Below are positions 38,050 through 54,428 of a DNA stretch of 64,000 nucleotides, piece after piece (the first letter of the stretch is position 1; each line of letters opens with the position of its first letter). The notes beneath the pieces were generated by a model. It was not told the origin of the DNA. It was given only the letters and a program-made list of their open reading frames with translations, and ran no database searches. Source of the stretch: Flaccisagitta enflata (taxonomy: Eukaryota > Chaetognatha > Sagittoidea > Aphragmophora); assembly GCA_965153355.1 (NCBI GenBank), contig OZ231126.1, forward strand, positions 76,880,001 through 76,944,000. Direction: 5' to 3'. The translations under genes and the position numbers were made by a program.

Positions 38050-38725
38050 CATCACCATTAACATACATATCGTAATCCTCAACACTATCATCCTCATTAT
38101 CATCATCTTCATAATCATCCTCCTCATCCCCATCATGATCATCCTCCTCATCCCCATCATGATCATCCTCCTCATCCCCATCATGATTATCCTCCTCATC
38201 TCCATCATGATAATCCTCCTCATCCCCATCATGATCATCCTCCTCATCCCATCATAATCATCCTCCTCATCCCCATCATAATCATCCTCCTCATCCCCAT
38301 CATAATCATCCTCCTCATCCCCATCATGATCATCCTCCTCATCCCCATCATGATCATCGTCCATGTCCCCATCATGATCATCCTCCTCATCCCCATCATG
38401 ATCATCCTCCTTATCCCCATCATGATCATCCTCCTCATCCCCATCACAATCATCCTCCTCATCCCCATCATAATCATCCTCCTCATCCCAATCACAATCA
38501 TCCTCCTCATCCCCATCATGATCATCCTCCTCATCCCCATCATAATCATCCTCCTCATCCCCATCATGATCATCCTCCTCATCCCCATCATAATCATCCT
38601 CCTCATCCCCATCATGATCATCCTCATCATCCCCATCATGATCATCCTCCTCATCCCCATCATGATCAAAATTGATCATCCTCCTCATCCCCATCATGAT
38701 CATCCTCCTCATCCCCATCATGATC
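38050..38725. repeat. 24-bp minisatellite (CATCCCCATCATGATCATCC type)
   Basis: About 27 units. The minus-strand frame 38005-38817 would encode an 8-residue acidic repeat (E-E-D-D-H-D-G-D). The frame is open only because 24 is divisible by three, and other frames are equally open, so I do not call a gene. It ends in GAGGGCCGTGGACTTTAGG and four GAGAGCTCT-type palindromes (38750-38830). Confidence 0.88.
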
Positions 38726-38830
38726 GAGTGAGGGCCGTGGACTTTAGGAGAGCTCAAGAGCTCTCTGAGAGTTTGAGAGCTCTCCTGGCACTCTCCGAGA
38801 TTTGGAGAGCTCTCCATCCACTTGGAAAGC

Positions 38831-39483
38831 TCTCCGCAGATGAGGCTAGGACTAGCTTTATCAAATCATGCATTTACAGTTGTTTTTTTACCATGAATTC
38901 ATCTGCCATTTTTTTGTTGTTGTTTAGCAAGTTGACAGTCATAAAATGTAATTACTTTCTATTAACTGATAATAGCTGGAACACCATCTTGGTTCAAGTG
39001 GTTGTCCATGTTTTTATTTGCACAAATTTGTGAAGAAGTTTTCATGATTTTTTTCCTATTATGTCAGTTTAAGTTTCTTTCTTTATCTTGCGCTCTTTTT
39101 TTGTCTTCTCTGTCTGCTTGACTTTGAATGTATAAGTCCATTGGCCTTTGGATTAAGTTTTGATGCTCTATTAGATTTTGCACTAGTTTAGGTTAAGTGG
39201 GAAATTTTTGGGCATACTGCTACCATGAGTGATTGGGATAATAGGTTATTATGCTACCCAAAATATCCAGCAATTTTGCTACTATGTTTCATCAAAATGA
39301 ATTTTTACTAAGGCAGAAACCTTTTTATGGATTAAGTCAAAGTATATTGTAGATATCTTATTGTTTACGTACTAAAATGATTCAACAATTTAATGGTTAT
39401 TGAATGTTGATGATATGCTGGTATTTCTTTTCAGAAACTATCGACTCACATTTACCAATGGAATTTTTGTAATTCCTTGGTTA
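38831..39483. other. AT-rich intergenic DNA
   Basis: No gene or repeat can be supported. Confidence 0.4.
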
Positions 39484-40258
39484 CACCTTTACATATACCA
39501 TCTTAAAATCGAAATGGCAAATAGTAAACCTTTGTAGCTCCAAAACTAATAGCCCAAAAACCATCAAATTTTAAGTGAATGTTGGTAACAACTGACCATT
39601 TTGTCATGCAAAAAATCAGATTCTATTACTGAATAGTTTGGGTCAGTAGAACACAGGGAATATGCCTTATTTATAGGGCTGAATTTTTTTTTTTGCTTTA
39701 TTTGAAAAGATTCGTGTTTTATCAATATACAGATGACAAAAAAATTGAGCTAGAACTCCGGGGTTGGTCTCAAATGATGGGAAATTTTTCAGAGATTAAA
39801 CTTTTACCAAAACAATTTTAAAAAGTCGGAGATATTTTAAGGTTATCTTTGGTTTTTGACAATCATTGCTAAAATCCAGAATGTCAATCAGTCAAAAATC
39901 ATTCAAATCTTTTTAAATACAATAAAATAATGAAATTTTCAAGCAGAACTTATAATCATGATTTGTAACTCTTTATTTAAGACCAACCCCAGGGTTTAAG
40001 CTTGCTTAATCAGGAAAAAAAATGATAAAAAAAAATAGATTCTTCCAAGTATAGCTGGGACAAATTAATTTTTTCCATAAAATTGATAGTTTTTCAGTGC
40101 TTTAATGACCCCCATACTATTCAGTATTGAAATCTGAGTTTTGGCATGACAAAAATGGTCAGCTGTTACCAACATTCACAGAAAATTTGAAAGCTTTTGG
40201 GCTAGCAGTTTAGGAGCTACAAAGGTTTACTATATGCCATTTCAATTTAAAGTCGGTG
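39484..40258. mobile_element. 775-bp TA-flanked foldback, relative of 14598-15359
   Basis: Left CACC..TCTTAAAATCGAAATGG, right inverse of CACCGACTTTAAATTG. TA at 39482-39483 and 40259-40260. Shared internal blocks with the LTR insertion are GAATGTTGGTAACA, TCAAATTTT and the inverted pair GGGGTTGGTCTCAAATG / AAGACCAACCCCAGGG. The left end has about 8 extra bases. Confidence 0.75.
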
Positions 40259-40301
40259 TATATCCTTGTTGCCAAGAAAGATAACAGAAATACAGAGTGA
40301 G

Positions 40302-40815
<514 letters not shown>

Positions 40816-41122
40816 TTCTGTATCTGTGTCTGTGTCTATATTTGTAATGAGAGATGTGAATCCATAGCCTCAAAACAAGAACAAAAACACCAATGAATCT
40901 AAGGTCACTTACAACAGTCTCTAATCATGATTTCATTGGTTACTCCTCCAAGATTAAATCATGATTTCATCGATCAGGCATATAAGAAAAAGCTGATAAA
41001 ATATCCAGCAAATTGTTTGAAATGTCAAGAAGCTTTTAATTTTTTTTGATATATGCAAACACTATCACTCTAAAGTCATATTTTCCATAAACATGCAAAT
41101 ATGTTTATCAAATGAAGTTTTT
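40816..41122. other. Unique-looking sequence
   Basis: AATCATGATTTCAT occurs twice (40924, 40957) and related text returns at 41490-41580 beyond the family H insertion. Confidence 0.4.
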
Positions 41123-41274
41123 AGTCGCGGACACGCGACTCTATACCTTGCCGTGTCGGTCGGTCCATCCGTTGGTCCGTCCATCCGTTAGTCCGTCACA
41201 TTTCTAAATTCCAAGCGGTTTTCGCGCTCCTGCCCAACCGTCCGCGACTGGATTGCCGTGTATCCGGCCTTGTT
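41123..41274 (-). mobile_element. Family H, reverse full copy (GTCGCGG subtype)
   Basis: Hairpin AGTCGCGGACACGCGACT, CTATACCTTGCCGTGTCGG, PyCGT repeats, TGCCCAACCGTCCGCGACTG, ending GCCGTGTATCCGGCCTTG. At 152 bp it is the shortest full copy. It combines the C of the CGCG subtype with the GGAC of the other subtype. Confidence 0.8.
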
Positions 41275-41837
41275 TCTCATGATATTAAAAAAAACCATAT
41301 ATACATAAATACACATTTCAACATTTCAAAGTTGGAAAACATTCCTACTCAACCCTTTTCTACTAGGTTAAATTTGCAAGGATATAACAGAAATTAAATA
41401 TCATTTAAAAAAAAAAAACATTAGTGATACAGTTATTCAAAAATTTATATTATCTTTACAACTTTTCCATTTATTCATTCCAACAAAACCATGATTTGTA
41501 AAGTTTAAAAGAAACAAAAAATCGTGATTTGACAACTGTTAACGATATAAGAAATCATGCTTTCATTACTTACATTGTCTCCTCCTAGCACCTCAATATA
41601 AAAAGCCTAACTGAATTCATGGTCAATATTAACAGATGAATTCATATATGCCCTCAAGGGTTGGAGGAGGAGGAGGTCCTCCAATTGTCCTCCACAAATC
41701 CTCTTCCTCCAACATCCAAGAGAGAGTTGGAGGAGGGAGTGATTTCATGGGGAGTAGTGACCATAGATACAGAATTCTGCATCCATGGGGTCTGGAGGTG
41801 CTCTCGCGCACGATCTCCTAAGGCCTACGGCCCTTAA

Positions 41838-42060
41838 TGTCATGATCATCCTCCTCATCCCCATTATGATCATCCTCCTCACCCCCATCATAATCATCCT
41901 CCTCATCCTCATCATGATCATCCTTCTCATCCCCATCATGATCATCCTCCTCATCCCCATCATGATCATCCTCCTCATCAGCATCATGATCATCCTCCTC
42001 ATCCCCATCATGATCATCCTTCTCATCCCCATCATGATCATCCTCATCATCATCATTGAT
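41838..42060. repeat. 24-bp minisatellite, second block
   Basis: Same unit as 38050-38725, about nine copies. Preceded by AAGGCCTACGGCCCTTAATG, the inverted counterpart of GAGGGCCGTGGACTTTAGG at 38727. Confidence 0.85.
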
Positions 42061-42112
42061 TTTTTTCATCATCAATCTCGATAATCATCACCTTCATCAT
42101 TATCATCACCAC

Positions 42113-42675
42113 GGGTAGGGTCCAGTAGTCCTACAGTACTTAGTACTACCTCCCAGTAGTCCTAATGGTCCACTAGTACTATCAGCCACTAGTCCTCTTA
42201 TCCACTAGTCCTACATTTCACTAGTCCTAAGGTTGTTTGAAGAGGAGTGTCAGTAGTCCTAACATACTACTTCCACTAGTCCTAAGGGATTTTGCTGAAC
42301 AAAGTTCAATAATCCTAAGGCACTACTGCCAGTAGTCCTAAAGCACCACTGCCAGTAGTCCTAACGCAGATTTGTTTCCCCTGCTAGTCAGGCAAGCGTA
42401 AGATCTTCCTGCTGGATGATCCTGCCAGTAGTTCCTTATCTAAAGCTGTGTTAGGACTAGAGGAATGTCTTATGTATTTATGCTAGGACTAGCGGCATTT
42501 CCTTGTAGGACTAGTGACCCTCTATGTAATTTCTCGTTAGGACTACTGGATACAGTGGGTAGGACTAGTGGGCAGAGGACTAGTGGACAGGAGGACTAGT
42601 TGGCGGGAGGACTAGTGGGCAGGAGGTCTACTGGGAGGTAGTACTAAGTACTGTAGGAATACTGGGCGGAACCCC
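42113..42675. mobile_element. 563-bp foldback rich in CCACTAGTCCT, 8-bp duplication
   Basis: Left GGGTAGGGTCCAGTAGTCC and TACAGTACTTAGTACTACCTCC pair with the inverse at 42625-42675 (arms about 50 bp). ATCACCAC lies at 42105-42112 and 42676-42683, though in a CATCAC-rich context. The left half carries (C)CAGTAGTCCTA / CCACTAGTCCT repeats and the right half AGGACTAGTGG, so the whole is a palindrome of ACTAGT-centred units. Confidence 0.65.
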
Positions 42676-43104
42676 ATCACCACGACTATCACTATCACCA
42701 TCGAAATCATCAATATCAAAAAGTTGTTCCCTGTATATATCATCATCTACGTACGGGAGGGTTGAGACACGCAAGGAAAAATTCAGATTTCTTATGTACA
42801 TCCATAACTATGTCTGATTGGGCTACTAGTCAAAAGTTACTCCATTGCTCTAGGGAAGTTTACTTATACAATGAAAGATGCATCTATTAAGTATTTTTGA
42901 AGTCCGATATGAAAGTTTTCATTTTAAGTCGCGTGCTACGCGACTCTACACCCCGCTATGTCGGTCCGTCGGTCCATCCGTCAATCCGTCCATCCATCCG
43001 TCGCGTCGGTCCGTCCATCCGTCACACTTTAGTTTTTTTTTTTTTTTTTTTTTTTTTTTTGCGTTTTTTTTTTGCCTCACACCTCCTGCCCAAATGATCA
43101 AGTG

Positions 43105-44248
<1,144 letters not shown>

Positions 44249-44591
44249 ATCAAGTGACCTCAATTTTGGCCCCTGCCTACCCGCACGCGACTAGGGTAGG
44301 CGTGTATCCGGCCTTTTAACTATCATAACTTTTGAAAATCAACTATTTGAGCATGAAAAAAAAATTACAGCAAAGATATATCAGATTTCATCAAAGTTTG
44401 TTCTTCTGCAAAAAGGATTTTGTCTCTTTTCATCTTTCATATTTGTTTGGCCACGGATTAAGAAGAAATGAAGGAAAGCATAAACTTTTTCGTGAGCTTC
44501 TTTTTTATTTCCAATTTTTGTCATCCTGGTCGCTTTTATTGCTGTCTCACTATCTTTGCTCTCTCCCTGTCTCACTCTTTCTGTCTGTCTG

Positions 44592-44718
<127 letters not shown>

Positions 44719-44824
44719 CTCTCTTCCGGGGAGATTTGAAAGTCTTAAATCCTTTGAATTTTCTGCAAGACTTCATTTTCTCCCTGGTTATGATTCATCT
44801 TTTCGTGATTTGGTAGACTGCAGT

Positions 44825-45960
44825 GCCTTTGACCGTTGATACCATATTTAAATGCCAATTGTACCATGGTACCATTGACACCATACACACCATAAACGTG
44901 CAAGACTCAATTCTTTTGACCGTTGATACCATTGATATCAGCTAAACCGCAATACCATTATGCCGTCCATACCATCCAATTGATCCACACTATCAACGCA
45001 AAGACTCACTTTTTGGGCAGCGGCCCCAAAGGGCCGATGTCCTGTAGAACACAGGGGGGAATTTCCATACGTCCGTCCGTCCGTCCCCCCCCCCCCACGT
45101 TGGCCTCAAATTCGCTCTCCCAGCCCTCAAATTTGCCCTCCCAGCCCTCAATTCAGCCCTCCAGGCCTCAAATCAGCTTTCCAGGCTTCAAATCAGCCCC
45201 CCCACCTCAAATCTGTTCTCCAGACCTCAAATCTGCCTTCCAGACCTTCAATTAGCCCTCCAAGCATAAAATCAGCCCTCCATGGCTTAAATTTGCCCTC
45301 CAAACCTCAAATCGGCTCTCCAAGCCTTGATTCTGCCCTCCAGCCTTCAAATATGCCTTCAGCGGTCTAAATCAGTCATCTAAGGCCTGAAATATGCCCC
45401 CTCAGGACGTATAAAAAAGTTTTGATCGTTGTTACCATTGATGCCATTTGAATCAAAATACCATTCATGCCATCCATACCATCCACACCATCCATAGTAT
45501 CCACACCATAAATGTGCAAGACCTTATTCTTTTGATCCTTGATACCATTGTTGCCATTTGAACCATAATACATCCACACAATTAACATGCATGACCCGAT
45601 ACTTTTTATCGTTCACACCAATAATGTCATTTAAACCATGATACTATTGATACCATCTACACCATCCACACCATTAACATGCAAGACTCTATTCTTTTGA
45701 TTGCTGATTCCATTGATGCCATTTTAACCATCTACACCATCTACACCAATCAGACCATAAATATGCAAAATTCAATTCTTTTGATCGTTCATACTAATAA
45801 TGTCATTTAAACCATGACACCATAAATACCATTGACATGTTAGATCCAGTACTTTGGACCGTTAATACCTTTGATACAATATTACCATTCTTCCATTTCG
45901 TGATACGCATGATACACATGGACATGGTGCCATTGATACAATTGGTACCATTGCAGTTGA
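44825..45960. repeat. Degenerate tandem repeat around GATACCATTGA
   Basis: Phrase TTCTTTTGA(T/C)CGTTGATACC returns at 44911, 45529, 45691 and 45775 with CCATCCACACCA and AAATGTGCAAGAC between, unit roughly 80-160 bp. Interrupted by a family Q copy. Confidence 0.7.
45010..45412. mobile_element. Family Q copy, subfamily B, right arm shortened
   Basis: TTTGGGCAGCGGCCCCAAAG, CGATGTCCTGTAGAACACAG, CGTCCGTCCGTCCCCCC, a core of about 14 units CCAGGCCTCAAATCAGCCCT, then CCTCAGGACGTATAAAAA where the inverse arm should begin. It sits inside the GATACCATTGA repeat. Confidence 0.7.
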
Positions 45961-46724
45961 GTGGATTGGAGCAGCTGGCCTAATTGTGACTTATCTAACC
46001 AGGTTGCAACTTGCAATTTCTGTCTCTGTTTATTTACCAAATAATGAATGAAAATATACAACAAATATACAAGACCATGAAGCCCATGATATATCTGGCA
46101 CGTCATAAAATTGATAATTCAAACTATGTTACCAATCTCTTCTGTTTGTTTTTCAAAATGTACGAAACTATAAGACGCTTTAAACCTAAAGCCGAAGATT
46201 ACAAGAGTATCACTGCCTATCCACCTTTAATTACCTTAACTTTCTTTTTCTTCTCCATCTTATTCTTTATTTTTTATTTCGCGCTAACCCCCACGTGGAT
46301 TACCTTTCTTTTCTCTCTTAAAGTATTTCCCTTATAATTTCTGCTATTTTTTCTTCCTTTCTTGCTTTTTTTGGATTTCCATATATATCCTCTTTTTAAT
46401 CGATTCCTTCTTTTATATCAACTGCCTCTTTTACATGACGACCTCCACCCTCCTCCTTGCCGTCCCCCCCCCCTTTCAACCCCTCAAACCCCCGTCAAGC
46501 CTCCCCTTCCTCCTTTTCTCATTCGAGGAGATTGTTAAAGTCTTTTCACTCACCCTCATTTCACCGAGCACCCAGTCCCCAGCTTCCATCATCGACCTCT
46601 CCCCGCCCCCCCCCCCCGCCCCCCCCCCGGCAATTCCTAATTCCCTCTCTTATGCATTTCCTCGTGGAGATTCTTAGTAGTGAAAAGAATAAGGAAAGAG
46701 GAAGAAATGAAAAACAGGCCGCTC
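45961..46724. other. No gene seen; pyrimidine-rich
   Basis: C-runs at 46463 and 46605-46628. Frames at 46435-46792 are Pro/Ser-rich from these runs. Nothing else. Confidence 0.4.
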
Positions 46725-47749
<1,025 letters not shown>

Positions 47750-47919
47750 CCATCAACTTTTCAGAATGGAAGAGAAAAAGAAAGAAATTCAGGATTTGTA
47801 GTCGCGACTTATTGGCAGGTCTCCTGGAAACCACCTGAAAAGAATTCAAATTTAATTTTGTCGTTTGATTTCTCTGCTCGACGCTTTCTTTTTATCTTTT
47901 TATCGTTTTCTTTTTTCAG

Positions 47920-48005
47920 ATGTGTCTTCACGAATCTATAAGAGGGTCTGTCTGTCCGTCCATCCATCCGTCTGTCCGTCCGAATGTCCGCTAGTATATC
48001 CATCA
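47920..48005 (-). mobile_element. Family H 3'-end fragment
   Basis: GTGTCTTCACGAATCTATAAGAGGG then TCTGTCCGTCCATCC and TCCGTCCGAATGTCC. Confidence 0.45.
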
Positions 48006-49284
48006 AGCATCTCCAAAAACTGTGCGGATGATGCATTGAGTTGCCCATTCGGGCTTGTTATCATTACCTTTTTTTCTTATAACTATTCAGAAAAGCATCG
48101 GACAATAGTAAATACTGGATTTGGCAATGAAACTAGTCAGCTATAAATGTGAAACAAGGGCATTCAAGTAGGGAGAAAAAGAAAGGAAAAAATGAGCGGG
48201 AGACAAAAAGGAAAAGTAGAGAGAAAATGAAAAAGGAAAGAAAAAACTCTTGTAATTCTGCCTTTTTCCCTACGGCGAGAGTAACCTTTATTGTAAATTC
48301 ATTAGTGAAGTTGGGTCGTCGCTACCTGCCCACGTCCACCCACAAGCATCCTCGTATCCTATCCTCGTATCCTACCTTGTTTCATTTACGGATACACGGT
48401 CATTCATCTCAAATTGCAAAAAGTATTAAGCTTTTATGCCAAAATGTATTATCTGACAGATCTAAAACTTTTTTTACCTTGGAGTAAAACTTTTTTTTAC
48501 CTTTGACGTTTTTGTGTTAAATGTTCATTGGTCTGGGTTTCATAGTTAAGCCATAGATTAAATTTTAATTAAGACAAGTATCCACAAAAAAGGCTCTTTA
48601 TTCCAAAAAATCATTCATTGGGCAAGAGTTATTTTAAAACAGTGCAAGCTGCATAAGCCAGATTTGTCTCATATGAACAAAAGAGATTATTATCTTCCAA
48701 TTCAATCTTTAGTTCAAGGCAAATTTGATGCTCAAGTTTAATTGGTCAAAAAACAATTGCAATTTAAGCATGAATGGCTGTTGCAAATTGATGGTAATTT
48801 GAGCTCAAGCTATGAATACTTATTTTACGTCAAATTGATGTTGTGGCCATACTACTTGACCTACACCAATGAAATTTTTACAGAAAAAATGTCATACAAT
48901 ATACTTCAAAGTAAAAAAAGTTTAACGCCAAACAGATAATACATATAGGGGTAAAAGCTTAATACTTTTTGCCATTTGAGATGAATGACCCTGTACATAC
49001 TTTTCTTCATGAAATGAAAAAAATCGTCTCGCTCATGAAAACGCCTGCCACCTTCTTTTACGCTTCTCGACCACAATTTTCTCAGCGTGACATTTTGCAC
49101 TAGATCACACGCATTCTCATCCTCATCATCTTTATCCTCATCACACATATCCTCTCTCATCAAAAATTCACATTTCGCAATATTTGCCATCTCAATCACC
49201 GAAGTCGCATCGCCGAAAAATGCAGGGATAGTTCAGAGTTTCTTTTTGCGTTTAATCTCCTGCGTGTGATCAATGACGGCACAT
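48006..49284. other. Mostly AT-rich DNA; one weak coding candidate
   Basis: The minus-strand frame 48906-49199 includes an acidic patch (D-E-D-K-D-D-E-D-E-N) and ordinary composition but no recognised domain. AATGAATGACC / GGTCATTCATC blocks at 48400 and 48985 are inverted copies of about 30 bp (ATCTCAAATTGCAAAAAGTA). Confidence 0.3.
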
Positions 49285-49285
49285 A

Positions 49286-49524
<239 letters not shown>

Positions 49525-49746
49525 TTTTGTTGAATTAGAAAAGGGGTTCAAATCTGGTGTCGTGTGAGGATATGTATCGGATGGAACGGTGATTGACAGG
49601 AGTGGGCAATTCCCATTCATCGAGTCTCACTTGTCTGCCCTCGCCTCCTCTTCCTCCTCCTCCTCCTCCCCTCCCCCCCATCGGCTGCTGGCCGACGATT
49701 TATGGTGCATGCGAGTGTGGCCGACATCATGTTGCCCAACAACTAC

Positions 49747-50480
<734 letters not shown>

Positions 50481-50755
50481 CCGATAAAACTACATGGTGC
50501 ATGAAGGGCGAAATCTATGGTGTGTGTATCTACGTGTTCGTGAGAGGGAGCGCATTAGCTATATGGCGGAATATTAGGGGCTCTACGCGGGTCGGAGCTA
50601 CTGAAAAACAGCATCTCACACACACACTAGGAAAGAGAAAAAAAGAAGAAAGAAAGGCCAAGTTATGGCCAATACATATGTTTGTATATGCGCCGCGCTG
50701 ATTAAGAATATATGAGTTTTCAATGAATGAACGTTTCGGAAAAATTAGCATTTTT

Positions 50756-50830
50756 TATGAATGAATGAATGAATGAATGAATGAATGAATGAATGAATGA
50801 ATGAATGAATGAATGAATGAATGAATGAAA
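50756..50830. repeat. (GAAT)n microsatellite
   Basis: About 18 units. Confidence 0.95.
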
Positions 50831-51107
50831 GAACAACTGAATGAAAGTTGGAAGGCATGCTCGTTAACAGGAAAAAAGAGTGACACCGAAATCAGCAGTT
50901 TTGTGCAGTTCCAACTTTGGCGTGATAGACCAAAAGACAGAAAGACCAACCGACGGACATGCATGACCTTATAGTTGTGTGAGGACGTACAAAAAAAAGA
51001 AAAAAAAAACAAAAGGGAGGATCACTGGAAATATTCCCGCAGTTTCTTCCTTCACAGTGAAAAAAAAAACAACCAGATACGCAGAATTGGAATAGTCAGA
51101 ACAGGAT

Positions 51108-51347
51108 TTGCATATCGTAGTTTTGAGATCTCTTTTCTTCTTTAAATCACAAAAATTAGGAATACCACCATATTTAATTCAAGTTCTGACTTCAGATGTT
51201 TTAAAACAAGAAGCTCATATAAAAGGATGTCTTTCCATATCGAAAGGTGATAAATTCATTTGTGATCGATTTGTTAGCCTTCAAATAAAAAAAAAACGAT
51301 ACGTCACTTTAAAAAGAATTTCTGGCCTTACTAGACTAGCGTCATGA
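51108..51347 (+). CDS. Weak coding candidate, unidentified
   Basis: A 79-residue frame of ordinary, non-repetitive composition (K-G-C-L-S-I-S-K-G-D-K-F near residues 39-50). No domain, no convincing start, and no splice sites that would make it an exon. It may be chance or a transposon remnant. Listed only because it is one of the few complex frames in the window. Confidence 0.12.
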   Translation: MHIVVLRSLFFFKSQKLGIPPYLIQVLTSDVLKQEAHIKGCLSISKGDKFICDRFVSLQIKKKRYVTLKRISGLTRLAS

Positions 51348-51554
51348 AATAGTATCTTTGAGGGACGTCGGTGCACAAGTAAGGGCTTAGCTCTTGATGA
51401 AACCCACCTCCCGAGGGAACTCCCTATTGCTTAGTGTCGGCGCTAACGGAGATTTGATTCAAGGACGGCTGTAGAAATGTAAAATTATCTTGACCCGTGT
51501 ACAGAGATACCGATGATCGATAAATGGTAAGTGAAGATGTTTCATCGTTTGAAA

Positions 51555-51690
51555 GTATCGCAGTCTGGCAGTCGCGTGCGTTTCGACAGGAGCGGCGATG
51601 CGAACTAACCGCGTACTCGATAGATTTGAGAGACGATGTGACGGACCGATCGACCAAAAAGTGGTTTGCAGAATCGCGTGCACGCGAGTA
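51555..51690 (+). mobile_element. Family H, diverged copy
   Basis: 5' CAGTCGCGTGCGTTTCG and GGAGCGGCGATG, interior TGACGGACCGATCGACC, 3' palindrome TCGCGTGCACGCGA at 51673-51686. Confidence 0.55.
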
Positions 51691-51975
51691 AAAAAAGTTT
51701 TGACAGACGGGGGACAACGACCTTCACGCGCTTGATTGAGACAGCTTAATCACGCTCCATCATAACCTCCCCCCCTTCATGGCCATGGACTCTGCTTTTG
51801 TCTTTTCCATGAACAATATTCGTCTCAAAGTAGAAATCTCAGCTCCAAAGTCCAATGACTAATCGTTCTTTTTCAGCGCCTCACTCATTTTTTTTTCGGG
51901 ACTCGAACACACACAGATTCACATTCACGCGGAAACACGCACGTACATGCTGTTCTATATATCTTAACGTGCGCA

Positions 51976-52217
<242 letters not shown>

Positions 52218-52558
52218 TAATGCCAACGATCCTTAGTCTTAATGTGTGTACATGTGCGCGCGCATATGCTCATAAAGTACGCAACAGAGGGCCAACTCAC
52301 GCACGCGCGCAACGTATATAAAGAAAAGAAAAGTAATGCGCGCAAACGCACGCTCACTCTCGTGCAGTTTCACACGCATTAAAAAAGAAAAAGAAAAAAA
52401 CGAAGAAAAAAAAAGCGAGGGAGAAAACAATGAAAACGTGAATTTATTACGGTCGCTTATTGCGAGCCTTCTTTCGCGAGCGAACGCGAAAAAGAAGAAA
52501 AAAAAGGGGGAATGAGAAGGACATCAAAAGCTTTGCTTAGAAGAAAAGAAAAGGAGGG

Positions 52559-52719
<161 letters not shown>

Positions 52720-52789
52720 TTATCTCATTAATGTACAAACGAGAGTAGAGATTTTTTCCCGTAAGCTTGAGATAACAGACACCAAAAAA

Positions 52790-52905
52790 TAAGGCCGGAT
52801 ACACGCCGACCCAAGTAGCGTGCGGGAGGGCAGAGGCAGTGATGAAAGAGACAACTCATGCATTTGGGCAAGACAGTAACTTACACATACACAAACAAAC
52901 AAGTC
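52790..52905 (+). mobile_element. Family H 5' half
   Basis: AATAAGGCCGGATACACGCC, AAGTAGCGTGCGGGAGGGC, AGAGGCAGTGATG, CATTTGGGCAAGACAGTAA. The 3' half is lost at the start of a family Q copy. Confidence 0.6.
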
Positions 52906-52920
52906 ATTCAAGGATCGCAC

Positions 52921-53951
52921 ATGGTCAGCGGTACCCGATGCCCTGCTTGACGTGATAGCTAAAGGAGTGGAGTGAAAGCAGGGCAGCGGCCCCAAAGGGT
53001 CGATGTCCTGTAGGACACAGGGGTGAATTTCCGTATGTCCTGAGAGGGCATATTTGAGGCTTTTGGAGCAATTTTCCATAATATTCAATAGGAGTTTTGC
53101 GTTTTTTGGGCAGCGGCCCCGAAGGGGTCGATGACCTATGCTTTGTATGGGGGATTTTCTCCTTCTCCCCCTTCTTCTCCTCCTTCTCTACGTCCCCCCC
53201 CTCAAATCACAGTCTCGAGGCCCAAATTCCAGTCTCGAGGCCCAAATCCCAGTCTTGAGGCCCAAATCCCAGCTTCAAGGCCCAAATCCTAGCCTCAAGG
53301 CCTAAATCCTAGCCTGGAGGCCCATATTTCAGTCTTGAAGCCCAAATCTCAGCCTCAATGTCAAAATCTCAGCCAAGAGGCCCAGATCCCGGCCTTGAGG
53401 CCCAAATCTCAGCCTCCAGGCTAGGATTTGGGCCTTGAGGCTAGGATTTGGGCCTTGAAGCTGGGATTTGGGCCTCAAGACTGGGATTTGGGCCTCGAGA
53501 CTGGAATTTGGGCCTTGAGACTGTGATTTGAGGGGGGAGGGACGGAGGAGGAGGAGGAGGAGAAGGAGGAGAAGGAGAAAATCCCCCATACGTGTGAAAG
53601 CATAGGTCATCGACCCCTTCGGGGCCGCTGCCCTGCTCCCCCCTCAACCTAACCACAACCTACCTAGGCAGGGCACGATGTCCTGTAGGACACAGGGGTG
53701 AATTTCCGTATGTCCTGAGAGGGCATATTTGAGGCTTTTGCAGCAATTTTCCATGATATTCATTGGGAAGTTTGCATTTTATCAATTCCCCATGTTATTC
53801 AATGGGAATTTTAGACTTGAGAAGCGGGGGGGGGGACATATTGTCAGACGGCCGTAACGGTTCATCCCTGTGTCCTACAGGACATTGGCCCTTTGGGGCC
53901 CTTTGTGGCCCTTTGGGTCCCTTTGGGGCCCTTTGGGGCCGCTGCCCAAAA
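52921..53951. mobile_element. Nested family Q copies (A inside B)
   Basis: Outer B: GGTCAGCGGTACCCGATGCC, left arm at 52979 (GGGCAGCGGCCCCAAAGGG, TGTCCTGTAGGACACAGG). Inner A: 53107 GGGCAGCGGCCCCGAAGGGG to 53637 inverse arm, with about 17 core units of GAGGCCCAAATCCCAG. Then TACCTAGGCAGGGCACGATG and a second B segment (TGTCCTGTAGGACACAGG at 53682) closed by the inverse arm at 53868-53951, where GGCCCTTTGG is locally repeated five times. Confidence 0.7.
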
Positions 53952-53984
53952 GCATCTAAAACGCCCGTTTTCCTTCATTTCGAC

Positions 53985-54043
53985 TCGTGCTCACAGACGG
54001 ACAAATGGAAGGACAATGCCTCTTTTACAGTCGCTAGTCCGAG
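53985..54043 (+). mobile_element. Family H 3' end
   Basis: CAGACGGACAAATGGAAGG, ACAATGCCTCTTTTACAGTCG, degenerate hairpin AGTCGCTAGTCCGAGACT. Confidence 0.5.
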
Positions 54044-54328
54044 ACTAAAAAGAAAAAATAACCAAAATCTAGAATCTTTTTCCCCCTTTCTTAAGCGTGG
54101 TAACTTACGATGGTTTCCTATGTTGGGGGTGGACGGATAGTGATAATTGCCTGTCTTTTAATTGTTGTGTTTTTTTTTTTTCGTTTTGATCGGATTTGTT
54201 TTCAAAAAAAAGTTAACATGATTCTTTAAAAAAAAATGTTTTATTTTGGGGGGTGAATCCCCCGAGGTTGAATCATCACAGACTCATCACGGACTCACAC
54301 AAAACACATACGAAAAAACAGACACATA

Positions 54329-54428
<100 letters not shown>

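Noticed and set aside
38005-38817. Acidic Asp/Glu/His repeat protein on the minus strand
   Set aside because: Product of a 24-bp minisatellite. The other frames are equally open, and the same unit elsewhere (41838-42060) has no gene context.
49541-49560. tRNA-like B box (GGGTTCAAATCT)
   Set aside because: No A box or cloverleaf upstream, where only a CA microsatellite occurs.
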